Assembly (NCBI GenBank): GCA_963573385.1
Contig: CAUYLG010039330.1
Span: 1-64,000 of the forward strand
Reading direction: 5' to 3'
Length of the DNA stretch: 64,000 nt
Origin: Cacajao melanocephalus
Taxonomy: Eukaryota > Chordata > Mammalia > Primates > Pitheciidae
Shown one piece after another: positions 12,201 to 22,740 of this stretch. The translations under genes and the position numbers were made by a program. Positions within the stretch are counted from its first letter, which is position 1, and each line of letters opens with the position of its first letter. The notes under the pieces are model-generated. The model was not told the DNA's origin. It was given only the letters and a program-made list of their open reading frames with translations, and made no database searches.

Positions 12201-12693
12201 TGTGTCAGTTTTCTAGGATTGACATATCAAAGTGCCTCCAAATAGGTGGCTTAAAGCAGATATTTACTTGTCTCTCATTTTCGAAGGCTGGAAGCGAGAA
12301 GTCAAGACTTCAGCAGTGCCATGCTCCCTCGGAGACCTGGAGAAGAGTATACCTTCTTTCCTTTTCTAAATTCTGAGTTTGCCTGAAATCCTGGGTGTTT
12401 CTTGTCTTTTAGGTGTTTCGTTCCGATCTCTTCCTCTGTCATCACATGGCCATGTTCTCTGTGTGTCACCTTTTTTCTTAAAAGCATACCAGTCACCCTG
12501 GATTAAGGGTTCACTCACCCTACTCCCTATGACCTTATCTATCTCCTTATGACCTTGTCTACTTATGATGTCCTATGAACTTATCTTAACTAAATACATT
12601 TACAGTGACTTTACTTCCAAATAAGGTCACATTTGAGGTATTAGTGATTAGGGCTTTAACATATGTTTTAGGGAACACAATCCAACTAAAGCA
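12201..12693 (-). mobile_element. MLT1/MST-type MaLR LTR (diverged)
   Basis: Starts TGTGTCAGTTTTCTAGG and includes 'ggtggcttaaagcagatatttacttgtctctcattttcgaaggctgg', 'tcacatggccatgttctctgtgtgtc' and the end 'gggctttaacatatg...aacacaatccaactaaagca', the antisense order of MaLR LTRs. The 64-codon minus frame at 12302-12496 is not a gene. It directly follows another MaLR LTR of the same orientation but a different subfamily. Confidence 0.7.
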
Positions 12694-12762
12694 TAGCAAC
12701 TTCCAATTTCCTCCAAAGTCTGAGTCTATGACAATATCAGACTCTGGCTCAGCATGAAGGAT

Positions 12763-13105
12763 TTTACATATATATATGACTTTACATAGTATATACAAAG
12801 GATTTTATATATATTTTTATATATTACATATAATATATATTTTATACATTGTATTATCTATATTTATATATGCATACACACATATATATGACTTCATCTA
12901 CAAAAAGGACTTTATATATATATTTTATATTACATATATAAAGTTTTATATTACATATATATTATTATATCATATTATATATTATTTATATTATATATAT
13001 CATATAAAGGACTTTATACATTTATATCTATATATATAATATATAAATTCCTTTATATACATTATATACAAATATATAAAGGAATTTATGTATATTATAT
13101 ATATA
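12763..13105. repeat. AT-rich minisatellite with imperfect units and a perfect 16-bp hairpin
   Basis: About 340 bp almost entirely A and T with scattered AAAGGACTTTATA-like units at 12796, 12904 and 13005. A perfect 16-bp inverted repeat, ATAAATTCCTTTATAT (13043-13058) and its complement (13074-13089), with a 15-base loop, sits near the right end. The 87-codon tyrosine/isoleucine-rich frame at 12776-13039 is an artefact of the repeat. Confidence 0.9.
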
Positions 13106-14944
13106 GTCCAGATTCTTTTGGTTCATATTCTTAGATGCCACTTGATGAATACAGTTATTTTCACTGGAAGACGTAGAAACCAAATGGACAAATTATTCCA
13201 CCTGAGGATACCTCCCCAGGCAACCTTGACTGACCCAGTTCTCCCTCATTTATTGCTTATAGTTCCCAAGAATTAACTGTAGAATATGCTGGGAATGCAA
13301 TATCCTGAGATAATGGAGTTATCTCTTATTAGGTTATGTTCCAGTCACTCACTTCCCATCACCAACAGGATGTCCTTCTTCAGTGCTTTAGCTCATCGAG
13401 TCAAGTGACCCTGAGGTATATAACCCAAGAAGGTAAGTTTCTTTTCTGGGTTCCTCATCTGTGGTGCAAGTGGGGCACATGCAGTCAAGATCCTGTCTGC
13501 CCCAGGCAGCTTTCTGTGCCTTGGAGGATAAGCTCACCATAAATCTTAGGCTTCTGTAGTCCCTTGCTGTCTATCTGTAAATAATAAATCCATTTTATGC
13601 AACTTGCTGCATATAACTGGGTGATATCTCACTGGACTCAGATGAGTTAGTAACCAGCACACTGTGGACCTGCTTCATGCCACCTACCTCTCATCAGACA
13701 TAGCACACAGAGAGAAAATGAAGTTAAGATGATTACAATAAACACTCCTGTTAAAATAAGGGGAAACGGGAGGCATAGGACAGTCCTTGGTTCACATCAA
13801 TTGTGGTATCCAACTGAGTACTTTTTATCAGTTCCTCCTGCTCTGGGGGAAGGAAATGTTCCATATTAATGCTGTTTTTTCCACTAATAGAGTTTCTCTC
13901 TTGCTCATGGCTCCAACTTCTGAGTCATATTTGTAACTAGGTTTCTCAGCCTTCTTCCTTTTATTTTGAATTTGTTTCTGTCACTTTTCATCCCAGCTGG
14001 TACAATCCCTTTAAAAACTCTATGGGTTTTCTATGTACAAACTTATAAACCACTCCATTAGGCAAAGCCACACTTAGTAAAATCCTCTTCAAATCAGTCT
14101 TACGTCTAGTTTGGGATGGGAGTCAGAATACTTCGGGAAAACATTCCCAAGAGTCTTAGAGGCGTCTTTGTTTAGTTGAGAGGGACTAAGAGGCTTTGCT
14201 GTAAATGCTGGTAAAACATTAAAGGCACCCCAGATTTGATCATGATCTTGGGCCATACTTTACTGACACTGCCCTGGACTGGACCTTTGTCCTGGGGCAA
14301 TTTTTACACTGAGAAATTTAATGGCTGGAGACACAGTCCTGAGCCCTCTATAGTTCTTTTAAGGTCTGCCTGAAAATTATGTAATGCTTTCTTGTGCTTA
14401 CCCTAAGTAGCTTGAAAAATCCAGTTGTGACCTTCCAGATAATGCTTCAAAAATCTTCTTAACCAGATCCAAAGTTGATTAGGTATATTTTCTATCCTCC
14501 CCATGGGCATATAGAACATTTTTTTCATCAGTATGTAACTGTTTCATTATGCAAAGATAATAGAAAAGTAAAATAATTACCTATTTAGCTTGTTATTATG
14601 AGTTAATATGGGAAAATAGTGGGTTTGTAGTTAATCTAATGTCCATTTTTTAAATAAAGCATGTCTAGTAAAATTCCTCCTCATTTACAAACTGATCTGT
14701 AATCTGGGTCATTTTCTTAAAATTATCCTTAACTTGTTTAAAAATAAATTTGAAGCTAGTGATTTAATGAGATACTTTATAATATTTATTCCAAATCTAC
14801 AATTATGATTTTGGTAGTCTATAATAATATAATTGTATATTTTTAATCTTAATCCCAAAGAAATTACATATATACTCTTAAGGTTTGGGTATGACATTCC
14901 CTCAACATATACTTTTAAAATAATGAAGATAATAATAATAATAG
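13106..14944. other. Mostly unassigned stretch
   Basis: No repeat identified with confidence. At about 13270-13660 there is a GTATATAACC box (near 13417) and AATAAA (near 13586) about 170 bp apart, a spacing seen in LTRs, but neither end is recognisable. 14700-14945 is very AT-rich. No supported coding exon. Confidence 0.45.
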
Positions 14945-15195
14945 TTGACATAAGATAAGTGCATACTATGCACCAGACACTGTTCCTTGCTGTTTGCACT
15001 AATTAATACATTTAATATTCAATACAACCTAAGAGGTAGGTAGTCACTATTATTATCCTCTACTTTTTACTGGTAAGAAAATTGAGGCACAGGAATGCTA
15101 AATAATTTGTTCAAGGTCACACAAATAAGAAATAGCAAAGTCAGGATTTCAACACAGGTAATTTAGGTACAGGGTTCACAACTGTAACTACTTGT
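14945..15195 (+). mobile_element. MIR, nearly full length
   Basis: Clear MIR order: 'agtgcatactatgcaccagacactgttc', 'cctaagaggtaggtagtcactattattatcc', 'gaaaattgaggcacaggaatgctaaataatttgttcaaggtcacac', then 'agtcaggatttcaacacaggt'. One of the best preserved MIR copies in the window. Confidence 0.85.
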
Positions 15196-15239
15196 ATTGA
15201 ATGAAATTTATATGCGAGAAAGCACTTTGCCAAAATTAG

Positions 15240-15510
15240 TAATGCAAAAGAATAATTAAACAGATCCTGAACTCCCTAGGTGTTTACATTCAGAAAGAGG
15301 TTACATACATGATGCCACTTATAATTCAGTATTACGCTTGAGGAAATAAAGGTAGGTATACACAGAGTTACAAGAGTGTGGAAAAGAGATGCCAAACTCT
15401 GCTGGAACAATGAGCTGGAGTTTGGGATTCAGACAAATTTTATGTTAAATAAATTATGTTTGAATTCAGTCTTAAAGAATATGAAGAAATTCACAAGGCC
15501 TACAGAGGTA
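15240..15510 (-). mobile_element. Possible L2 fragment (antisense)
   Basis: 'gatcctgaactccctaggtgtttacattc' and 'gaattcagtcttaaagaatatgaagaaattcacaagg' resemble the antisense L2 3' region. Weak. Confidence 0.4.
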
Positions 15511-16419
15511 ATGAGAACATCTCAATCAAATTATGTGAAGCAGATATTAATAATGCTATTTTAAGAGTGAAATATTAAGAATCACCAAGTATCACTGAGT
15601 ATACATCCATTCAAAAGCAGTTTAAGTGACAAATTTAAATTATTACCCCAGGCCTACAAAACTCCATTAAAAATAGATACAATATATTCAGTAATTTTTT
15701 TAAAAGGCAGGATATAAAATTTTATATTCATTGATTATGAAATAAAAAACAACTTCATGGGAAAACAGACTGGAAAGAATCATAAAGTATAGTGAGTAAG
15801 GGACTTGATTTGCTTTTTTGTTTAAAAATGTAATATCATAATGAGATTTACAAGGCAAAATATGCATATAATAAAAATAGTAATGGCATGAAGGAAGATA
15901 GTTATATTCAGCTCTTAAAATGCAGTGTTTCTCATTTATTGCAGTATGTATAAACTTAAAATATTAAGGATATTAAATACTATTATAAAACAAAAGTTTC
16001 ACAAATGGTGTGATGATGGGGATGACTAGAAGAAAAGATTATAATAGAAAGTTATAAATAGACTCCATGTTACAAAAATATAGTATGATATATGATAAAT
16101 GAAGCATCACAAAATAATGTAAAGAAAAAAAAGGATTTCTATAAAGTAAATGAAAGCCAAGGGAAAGATGACTTTATACACACATCTTAAATAATATTTA
16201 AATGCAATTTTATGAAAAGCAGTGGATATATATAAAATTAATTAGAATATTAGAGATTATAGAAGCAAGTGTGAACCAAAATAGCATGTGACTATTTTCC
16301 TAAAGGGATCAAGATAAATTCAGGTTAATGTTCAATCAATCATATACCTCACCAGCTTTGAATTTATTCTAATATCTAGGATATATAAATTTAAAAGTGT
16401 ATGTCTGAGACTTGTTATT
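15511..16419. other. Unassigned AT-rich stretch
   Basis: Very AT-rich with no recognised repeat or coding sequence. Confidence 0.5.
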
Positions 16420-16770
16420 TATATTAGTTCATTTTTACACTGTTATAAAGATACTACCCAGGACTAGGTAATTTATAAACAAAGGAGCTTTACTTAATGC
16501 ATAGATCCACAAGCGAAACAGGAAGCATGGCTAGGAGGCCTCAAGATACATAAAATCATAATGGAAGGCAAGGGGGAGGCAGGCACCGTATTCACAAGAT
16601 AGGTAGGAGGGATGTGTGTAAGAACAGGAAGTGCCACACCTAAAAAACAAATCAGCTCTTGTAAGAACTCACTCACTATCATGAAAGAGCATGGGGGAGA
16701 CTGCCCCCACGATTCAATCACCTCCCACTGGGCCCCTCCGGGGACACAAGGATTATGGGGATTACAACTC
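16420..16770 (-). mobile_element. MST-type MaLR LTR
   Basis: 'tattagttcatttttacactgttataaagatactacccaggac' through 'cactatcatgaaagagcatgggggagactgcccccacgattcaatcacctcccactgggcccctcc' is the antisense of an MST/THE1 LTR. The last ~40 bases (U3 start of the element) are missing or diverged, so the right boundary is approximate. The 100-codon minus frame at 16494-16796 is a shadow. Confidence 0.88.
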
Positions 16771-17118
16771 AATTGGAACATTCTATAGCTGTGCAAGCAT
16801 CAATTCCTGAATATTTGGCTTTGCTAGTTAGGCAGCTACATTTCTACTGGAGAAAGGGAGAGAAAAGTGAAAGATTCAGGCAAAAAGAAATGGAGCATGA
16901 TAAATGAGGGGCAAAGCTGGGCAAGAAGAGCAGTGAGAAGGAGAAAAGGAGAATGGGAAGTCAAATTAAGAGTTTTGAAAATAAAATTAATTTTCTAATT
17001 AATGCAACAACATATCTATTCTAAAAGTAATATACTACATGAAAATAGAATCAGGCATAATTATTCTTAATGTTTTAATAAATATTCTTTCAAACATGCT
17101 AATCAAAGGACATTTTCA
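16771..17118. other. Purine-rich unassigned stretch
   Basis: 16850-16980 is strongly A/G-rich (GGGAGAGAAAAG-type), otherwise unremarkable. Confidence 0.5.
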
Positions 17119-17172
17119 ACACACACACACACACGCACACACACACAAACACACCCCTACACACACACACAT
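17119..17172 (+). repeat. Interrupted (CA)n microsatellite
   Basis: CA repeats with CG, AAA and CCCTA interruptions over about 54 bp; the interruptions suggest reduced mutability. Confidence 0.92.
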
Positions 17173-17174
17173 AC

Positions 17175-17690
17175 TCAAAGCCTGTTTTGCATGAATGGAA
17201 TCATTATTTTTTGTTTTCTGTTTTCTTTCTTCAGCTCTTTGTTGTGTACCCATTCACATGTTAATAAACATAAATATATGTAATCAATCATAGTAGCATA
17301 TAGTTCTTTAACATCATTTAAGTTTTGTACAGTTTATAACAAAAGGAGATAATTCTCAAATAAGTATCTTTTCATGAATATTCTTACATTCCTATGCAAT
17401 TAATTACTTTAGATATAATTCTAAAGGTTGAATTGCTAGTTGAAGACAATGCTTTGTATTCTCATTGTTTTTAATTCTTCCCGATATAAAATGTGAAATA
17501 TTTCGTTTCTATTTGTGGTCGCCAGCAATATTAAACATCTGATTCACTGGTTATTTCACATTTCAATATCTTTTGTAAATTGCATGTTTCTACAGTAACA
17601 TTTTATATATTTCTTATTGATTCATTAGCTAGCTCTATATATTAGAAATACTAGCCCAACAATATATATTTTGCAAAAATTTTACAAGTT
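17175..17690 (-). mobile_element. Old LINE-1 (L1M) ORF2 end, antisense
   Basis: Follows the antisense L1ME order: 'ttgaattgctagttgaagac', 'gccagcaatattaaacatctg', 'ttattgattcattagctagctctatatattagaaatactagccc'. Diverged, no open frame of note. Confidence 0.65.
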
Positions 17691-17934
17691 TCTTGTTTGT
17701 TATAATTTTATTTATAGTATACATACGCTTTTAATTATTACAAAACAATCATTACAAAATATATAGAGTAGATTTAAATTTTCAATACCTAAGTATAGGG
17801 TGATCCTCAGAAGATGGTAGTAGTGGCAACATAGTATTATAATTTGCTGAGTCTCTCTATAAACACTTAGAACAACAGGATAGTTAGTGCAGGGTGCAGA
17901 GGTAGTCTGTAAGACCACCCTGTCTTTTAACACC

Positions 17935-18525
17935 AATTGCAAGTTTGTAGGTTCCCAAGAACATCTTCAGTTGTGATAATTCACTACGAGGAATAATTCA
18001 CAAGGAGGACTCAGAGAAAACACTGAAAGCAGTTATACTCATGGTTGTAATTCATTTCAGTGAAATAATGAAGCTTAAAATCAGTCAAGGGAAGAAATAC
18101 ATGGGAAGGAGTCCAGGAATGGACCACATGTGGAGCTTCCAGTTGTCTTCTTCCCGGGAAGTTACAGACAGCATTAAATTCTACCAGAATAACATGCAAC
18201 AATATACTTAGAATACTGCTAATCATGAAAGCTCACCTGAATCCTGGGTCAGAGATTTTACTGGGGTTTGGTAAAACATATGGTTGACTGTTCACGTGAC
18301 TCATTAGAAGTCTGCAGTTTCTCTAGGGGCTAAGCTGATACCACATGACTCAAAGTCCCCATGAATGAATCACATAGTTATACTATGGGTTTGGTCCAAG
18401 GCTCCCAAGTAAGCAAAAACACTTATAAGACAGGACATTTCAAGGGTTTAGCAATCACCTCTCAGGAGTAAAGAGTAAGGACAGAACTATCTGTTGCCAA
18501 GGTTAATTTTTTGCTACACAGATAA
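17935..18525 (-). mobile_element. ERVL-type LTR (MLT2-like)
   Basis: Minus-strand reading has, in order, a leaky 'ctcctgagaggtgattgctaaacccttgaaatgtcctg' block, 'gggactttgagtcatgtggtatcagcttagcccctagagaaactgcagac' and a 'cagtaaaatctctgaccc...' block, then a U5-like 'gagtcctccttgtgaa'. I recognise this as an ERVL/MLT2-type LTR; the exact name is uncertain. Confidence 0.6.
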
Positions 18526-19324
18526 CAAAACTAAAATTCCAAAGCAAATATTTCCAAAACGACTGAGTAGCAAGATATCACCACGAAGCCATCTCTGTAC
18601 AGGAGAAAACAAAGGAAAGCAAGTGAGTATCTGAAAGACCTGAAAGCTGTAAAATTACTAACGGGTACTCATTTGAAACGCAACCTAAGGACAGCAGATG
18701 AGATTGTAAGGAATGTGGATTTCCCAATAGCAGTCGAGTATAGTTAATCCAAAAATATACGTCAGTATGGGATACTTAACATTTTCACAGGAACACATCC
18801 TTGGACCTCTTAGAGAATTAGATTCAGAAAGCCAGAAATGACCACAGACATGCTGATATAAAGATATAAAAATACACATTCCAGTAAGAGTATAAAAATG
18901 AAGACGCCAAAAATCTTTTAACTATTTTGTTATTACTTTAGTGCTAGTAATGGTGTTGTTACTCTGAAGCTATTTTATGTCATGCCAGATAAAATAAACA
19001 AGGAATTGTATGATATAAAAATTCTATGAGTAAAGATATCTGTGAGACTTATTCTCTCTGTGGAAGAGACAAATACAGATATAGATGGAGGAAGCTAAAT
19101 AAATATCCTATAATCATATCTGAATTAAAAACAGTGACTGAAACAGAACCAATGAGAATACCTAACATCCAGATCATGGTCTTGATATATACATTCCTAC
19201 AAAGTGGAAAATGGAAAAATGTCGAATTCCAGACTGAAGTAAGAAAAGTACAAAATATGCCTAGAATATCTGTAATATTTGATAGCAGGAGACTATCAAA
19301 GACTAATAGAGTTGTATTTAAAGT
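18526..19324. other. Unassigned stretch
   Basis: No repeat or RNA gene recognised. A strong acceptor-like site lies on the minus strand at 18595-18596 (see findings). The overlapping frames at 19026-19328 (+) and 19049-19429 (-) have no domain or splice context. Confidence 0.45.
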
Positions 19325-19612
19325 ATAATTGCCCCTGAATAAAGATGGGGAATATGTGAAAAACTGGTTTGAGGACCCCATGCACACCAAAATCCCCTCA
19401 TACTCAAATCCATCAGTTGGTTCTATCAAACTGGCTGATTTGAAAAGTCAGCTCTCCATTATGCAAGTTTCATATCCCCAAAACACTGTGTTTTCCATGA
19501 GTTTAGATTTTTAAAAATCCGTATATAAGTTTCACATCCTCAAAATACTGTATTTTACTGTGTTTGGATCTGCATAATTCAAACTCTTGTTCCTTAAAGG
19601 TCAACTCTATAT
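19325..19612 (+). mobile_element. Tigger/MER2-like DNA transposon fragment
   Basis: Contains 'ttgaggaccccatgcacaccaaaatcc' and, at the right end, 'aaaatccgtatataag...attcaaactcttgttccttaaaggtcaactcta' followed by TA, which resembles the terminal region of Tigger-group elements. The left end is not clear. Confidence 0.55.
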
Positions 19613-20039
19613 TGTTGCTAAATCAAAGAGACTTAACAATGGCCGCAGAGGAGCAAATTGAGCACCAATACATAAAATCTCTGCAAATGATCAAAACACA
19701 TAAAATATGTTTAAATCTACCAATTCATAAGGATACTAAAACTCTAGTCAGTTTGGAGGAGGCAAAGGAACAATCTTTTTATTTTGAGAGCAAGTAACTA
19801 ACGAAAATAATTTTTAAAAAATTACCCTGACACTCCTATCCAAACTGCATCACTAGATAACCACATAAAAGATAATGTTTCTCATTAAAAGTGTATTTCA
19901 ACAAATAAGTGATGAAAGAATGATAGAATTGGAATATCATTATTTGGCTAGCTTTAATAAATTAGTGGATTGAGTCAGTAAGACCCAGTGTCTTCTGACA
20001 TCATATGAAAGAATAGATAATCAGACATTATGAGTTAGC
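19613..20039. other. Unassigned stretch
   Basis: No repeat or coding sequence recognised; the 77-codon frame at 19564-19797 begins inside the Tigger remnant and is treated as chance. Confidence 0.45.
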
Positions 20040-20230
20040 TTTGTCCAGAAGAAATATAATGCAGGCTCACATATGTAACTTTAAATTTTCTGGTAACCTC
20101 ATTTAAAAAATGTACTAGTCCTCAGAATCCAATGTATATCCTACATTAATCATACACTTCAGTTTATGTATGAGCTCCCGTTTCAAGGGTTCAATAGCCA
20201 TATGTGGTAATCAGTACTATATTGGATGGA
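20040..20230 (+). mobile_element. Ancient interspersed repeat fragment, probably DNA transposon
   Basis: 'tttgtccagaagaaatataatg', 'catatgtaactttaaattttctggtaacctcatttaaaaaa' and 'tcaatagccatatgtgg' are hallmarks of a common old repeat with 'tgtccaatag' ends. I recognise the pattern but not the exact family. Confidence 0.5.
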
Positions 20231-20448
20231 GCCATCATGTTCATAATACAAAAAAGTAAAGCACTTAAAAGGAAGCATTATCAAGATAAATTGAACTATA
20301 ATCTTAATGAGATTCCAGATCAAAATACACAGAAACTATAAAAAACAAAGGAACACTGGCATGGCACCACGTACATGAAATCACTAACATGGAGGCTGTG
20401 AGAAACCGCACAGAAGAAGTAATATGGTTGCTTTAAGAGATAAACTGT

Positions 20449-20804
<356 letters not shown>

Positions 20805-20969
20805 CTAAAGATTTCTAGAAAAGATGGAACCATACTTACACTTTCACCTGAAACACTTGAACAAACTAACATACAAACAATTGTTTTTAAGACAGTAGCC
20901 ATTAGGAAACAAACGGCTGTGGTTCTTAAGAGAAAGGCAACATAAGGTAAGCTCAACTATTGAAAAGAA

Positions 20970-21515
20970 AGAAAGGAAAAGATACACAGGTTGCCAATAT
21001 TAGGAATGGAAGAGGAAACATCAATATAGATTCACCAGATTTTAAGAGAAGACATGAAAAGATCATCAACAACTTATTCCAATAAATTTGACAAATACTT
21101 TGAAAACAATTATCAAACTTCACTCAAGAAGCAATAGCCTATGTAGTCCAATAATCTATTAAAAATGAATGAAGGAGTGTAAACTACTTCAACCATTGTG
21201 GAAGACAGTGTGGCAAAATAACACTTACTGTATGATTTCATATATGTAAACTTCAAAACCAGTCAAAATTAATCTGTGGTAATGTAAGTGATTATAATGG
21301 GTATTTTGAGGGGAGAACGTGGTGAGTGATAGGGGGATCAGTAAGCATTACTGGCAGAGTAGTGAAAGTGGGGGTGGCTGGTAATGTTCTGTTTTTCGAC
21401 ATTGGTAGTAGTTACATAAGTGTGTTTAAAAGTTCATTGATTATGATTTGTATACTTTTGTCTGTATATGTAAGTTCTACAATTAAGAAGTTTACTTGGA
21501 AAAAGAAATAACATA
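20970..21515 (+). mobile_element. Old LINE-1 (L1M) with large internal deletion
   Basis: 20990-21170 matches mid-ORF2 ('gttgccaatattaggaatggaagagg...caataaatttgacaa...tcactcaagaagcaatag'). At about 21171 it jumps to the ORF2 end ('ggagtgtaaactacttcaaccattgtggaagacagtgtgg') and then the 3' UTR, ending in an A-rich tail near 21510. More than 1.5 kb of ORF2 is missing at the junction. Confidence 0.7.
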
Positions 21516-21524
21516 GAAACATAT

Positions 21525-21710
21525 ATAAAGTGTGATCGTAATTTTATTAAAAAATATTAACATTTAAGGAAAATAATGTGAAGATATACAGAACATTGAT
21601 AGTTATAGGATTATTAAATAAGTTACATTTTCATGAATTTATATATTTTTCTTAATTCTCTATAATGTTTATTTTTTAATCAGGAAAAATTAAAACTTAA
21701 AAATTACAAC
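21525..21710 (+). mobile_element. L1ME-type 3' UTR fragment
   Basis: 'ttatatatttttcttaattctctataatgtttattttttaatcaggaaaaatt' is the 3' terminus of an L1ME-class element. Only the last ~180 bp are present. Confidence 0.55.
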
Positions 21711-21774
21711 ATTGAAATGTGTAAATTTATAAGCAGTGAAAGTTGTAAATTGAGACATATGATTATTAAAATAT

Positions 21775-22230
21775 GTCTACCTTTATATTCAAGCAAGTCC
21801 ACTGCTGAGAGTTTGTCCCAAGGCAACAAATGGAAAAATTTATATATCTTTATGCAAGGATGTTAATTTTAACTTTGCTTTTAACTATTAAAATGGAAAC
21901 TATTGAAATGTCCATTAAAAGAAGGTCAATTCAATAAAGTATGATACATACCTAGCATGGAATGCTACACAATCTTTCGAAATGATCATTTGGATCTATA
22001 TTTATTAATATGGAATGTGCTTGCATTATAGAATAGCATGCATAGTATCATATTATATTTCATAATTATAATAAGTACATGTGTATTTTAGATGTATGTA
22101 CTGAGACAGAACAATTTTGGTTGGGTAGTGAGACAGTGACTGGATAGTGACAATTACTATCTTTTTTCATTCATTTCAGTATGTTTGATTTATTTTACAG
22201 TAATATGAATAACTCTTATAATGAAAAGAA
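21775..22230 (+). mobile_element. L1ME-type ORF2 end / 3' UTR
   Basis: 'gtccactgctgagagtttgtcccaaggcaacaaatgg', 'atgcaaggatgttaattttaac', 'aaatgtccattaaaagaaggtcaattcaataaagtatgatacatac...tggaatgctacacaatc' follow the L1ME order. Confidence 0.65.
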
Positions 22231-22484
22231 ATGACAAAGATACTTTCATTTTGGAAGGAACAAAACCGAGAGAGAGTGGGGCATTATATGTGACAGAGAA
22301 TGGTCATGTTTTATATCAACTTTCTTTTCCATTTAAGTCCTGTATTTGTTGTGGTAACCTTAGGACAGATTTGTCTTATGGTAAGCATGGAGGAAAAAAG
22401 AACCATCATAAAGAAAATCTTTTCTTTCTTGCCTATTTTTATTGTCATCCAATATCTTGACGTTGGTGTAAGGACAAAATAGGT

Positions 22485-22605
22485 GTAAGTCACAGCTTGA
22501 CCACTCATCAGCTATGTGGTGATATAACTTTTCTGAGCCTGAGTTTCTTTTCTCTATAAAATTTGGATAATAGCACCTTTTCTACTTCTATTCCTAAGTA
22601 GTTGA
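22485..22605 (-). mobile_element. MIR fragment (antisense)
   Basis: 'gaccactcatcagctatgtggtgatataacttttctgagcctgagtttc...ctctataaaatttggataatagcacc' is the MIR antisense core. Confidence 0.75.
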
Positions 22606-22671
22606 AAATACAAGCTGTGTGTAATGAGGCCCTATCAGCCTTATTCACTGGTAAATCCACCTCCTACTCTC

Positions 22672-22740
22672 CTAATCCAGAACAGCTCCTGACACAGAGT
22701 AGAAATTCCATAGATATTTGCTGATTGAATGAAAGACTGG
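22672..22740 (+). mobile_element. L2 3' end
   Basis: 'gaacagctcctgacacagagtagaaattccatagatatttgctgattgaatgaa' is the L2 3' terminal sequence. Confidence 0.6.

Noticed and set aside
12776..13039. 87-codon Tyr/Ile-rich plus frame
   Set aside because: Product of the AT-rich minisatellite.
19049..19429. 126-codon minus-strand frame with hydrophobic stretches
   Set aside because: Overlaps an equally long plus-strand frame and a Tigger remnant; no start or splice context.
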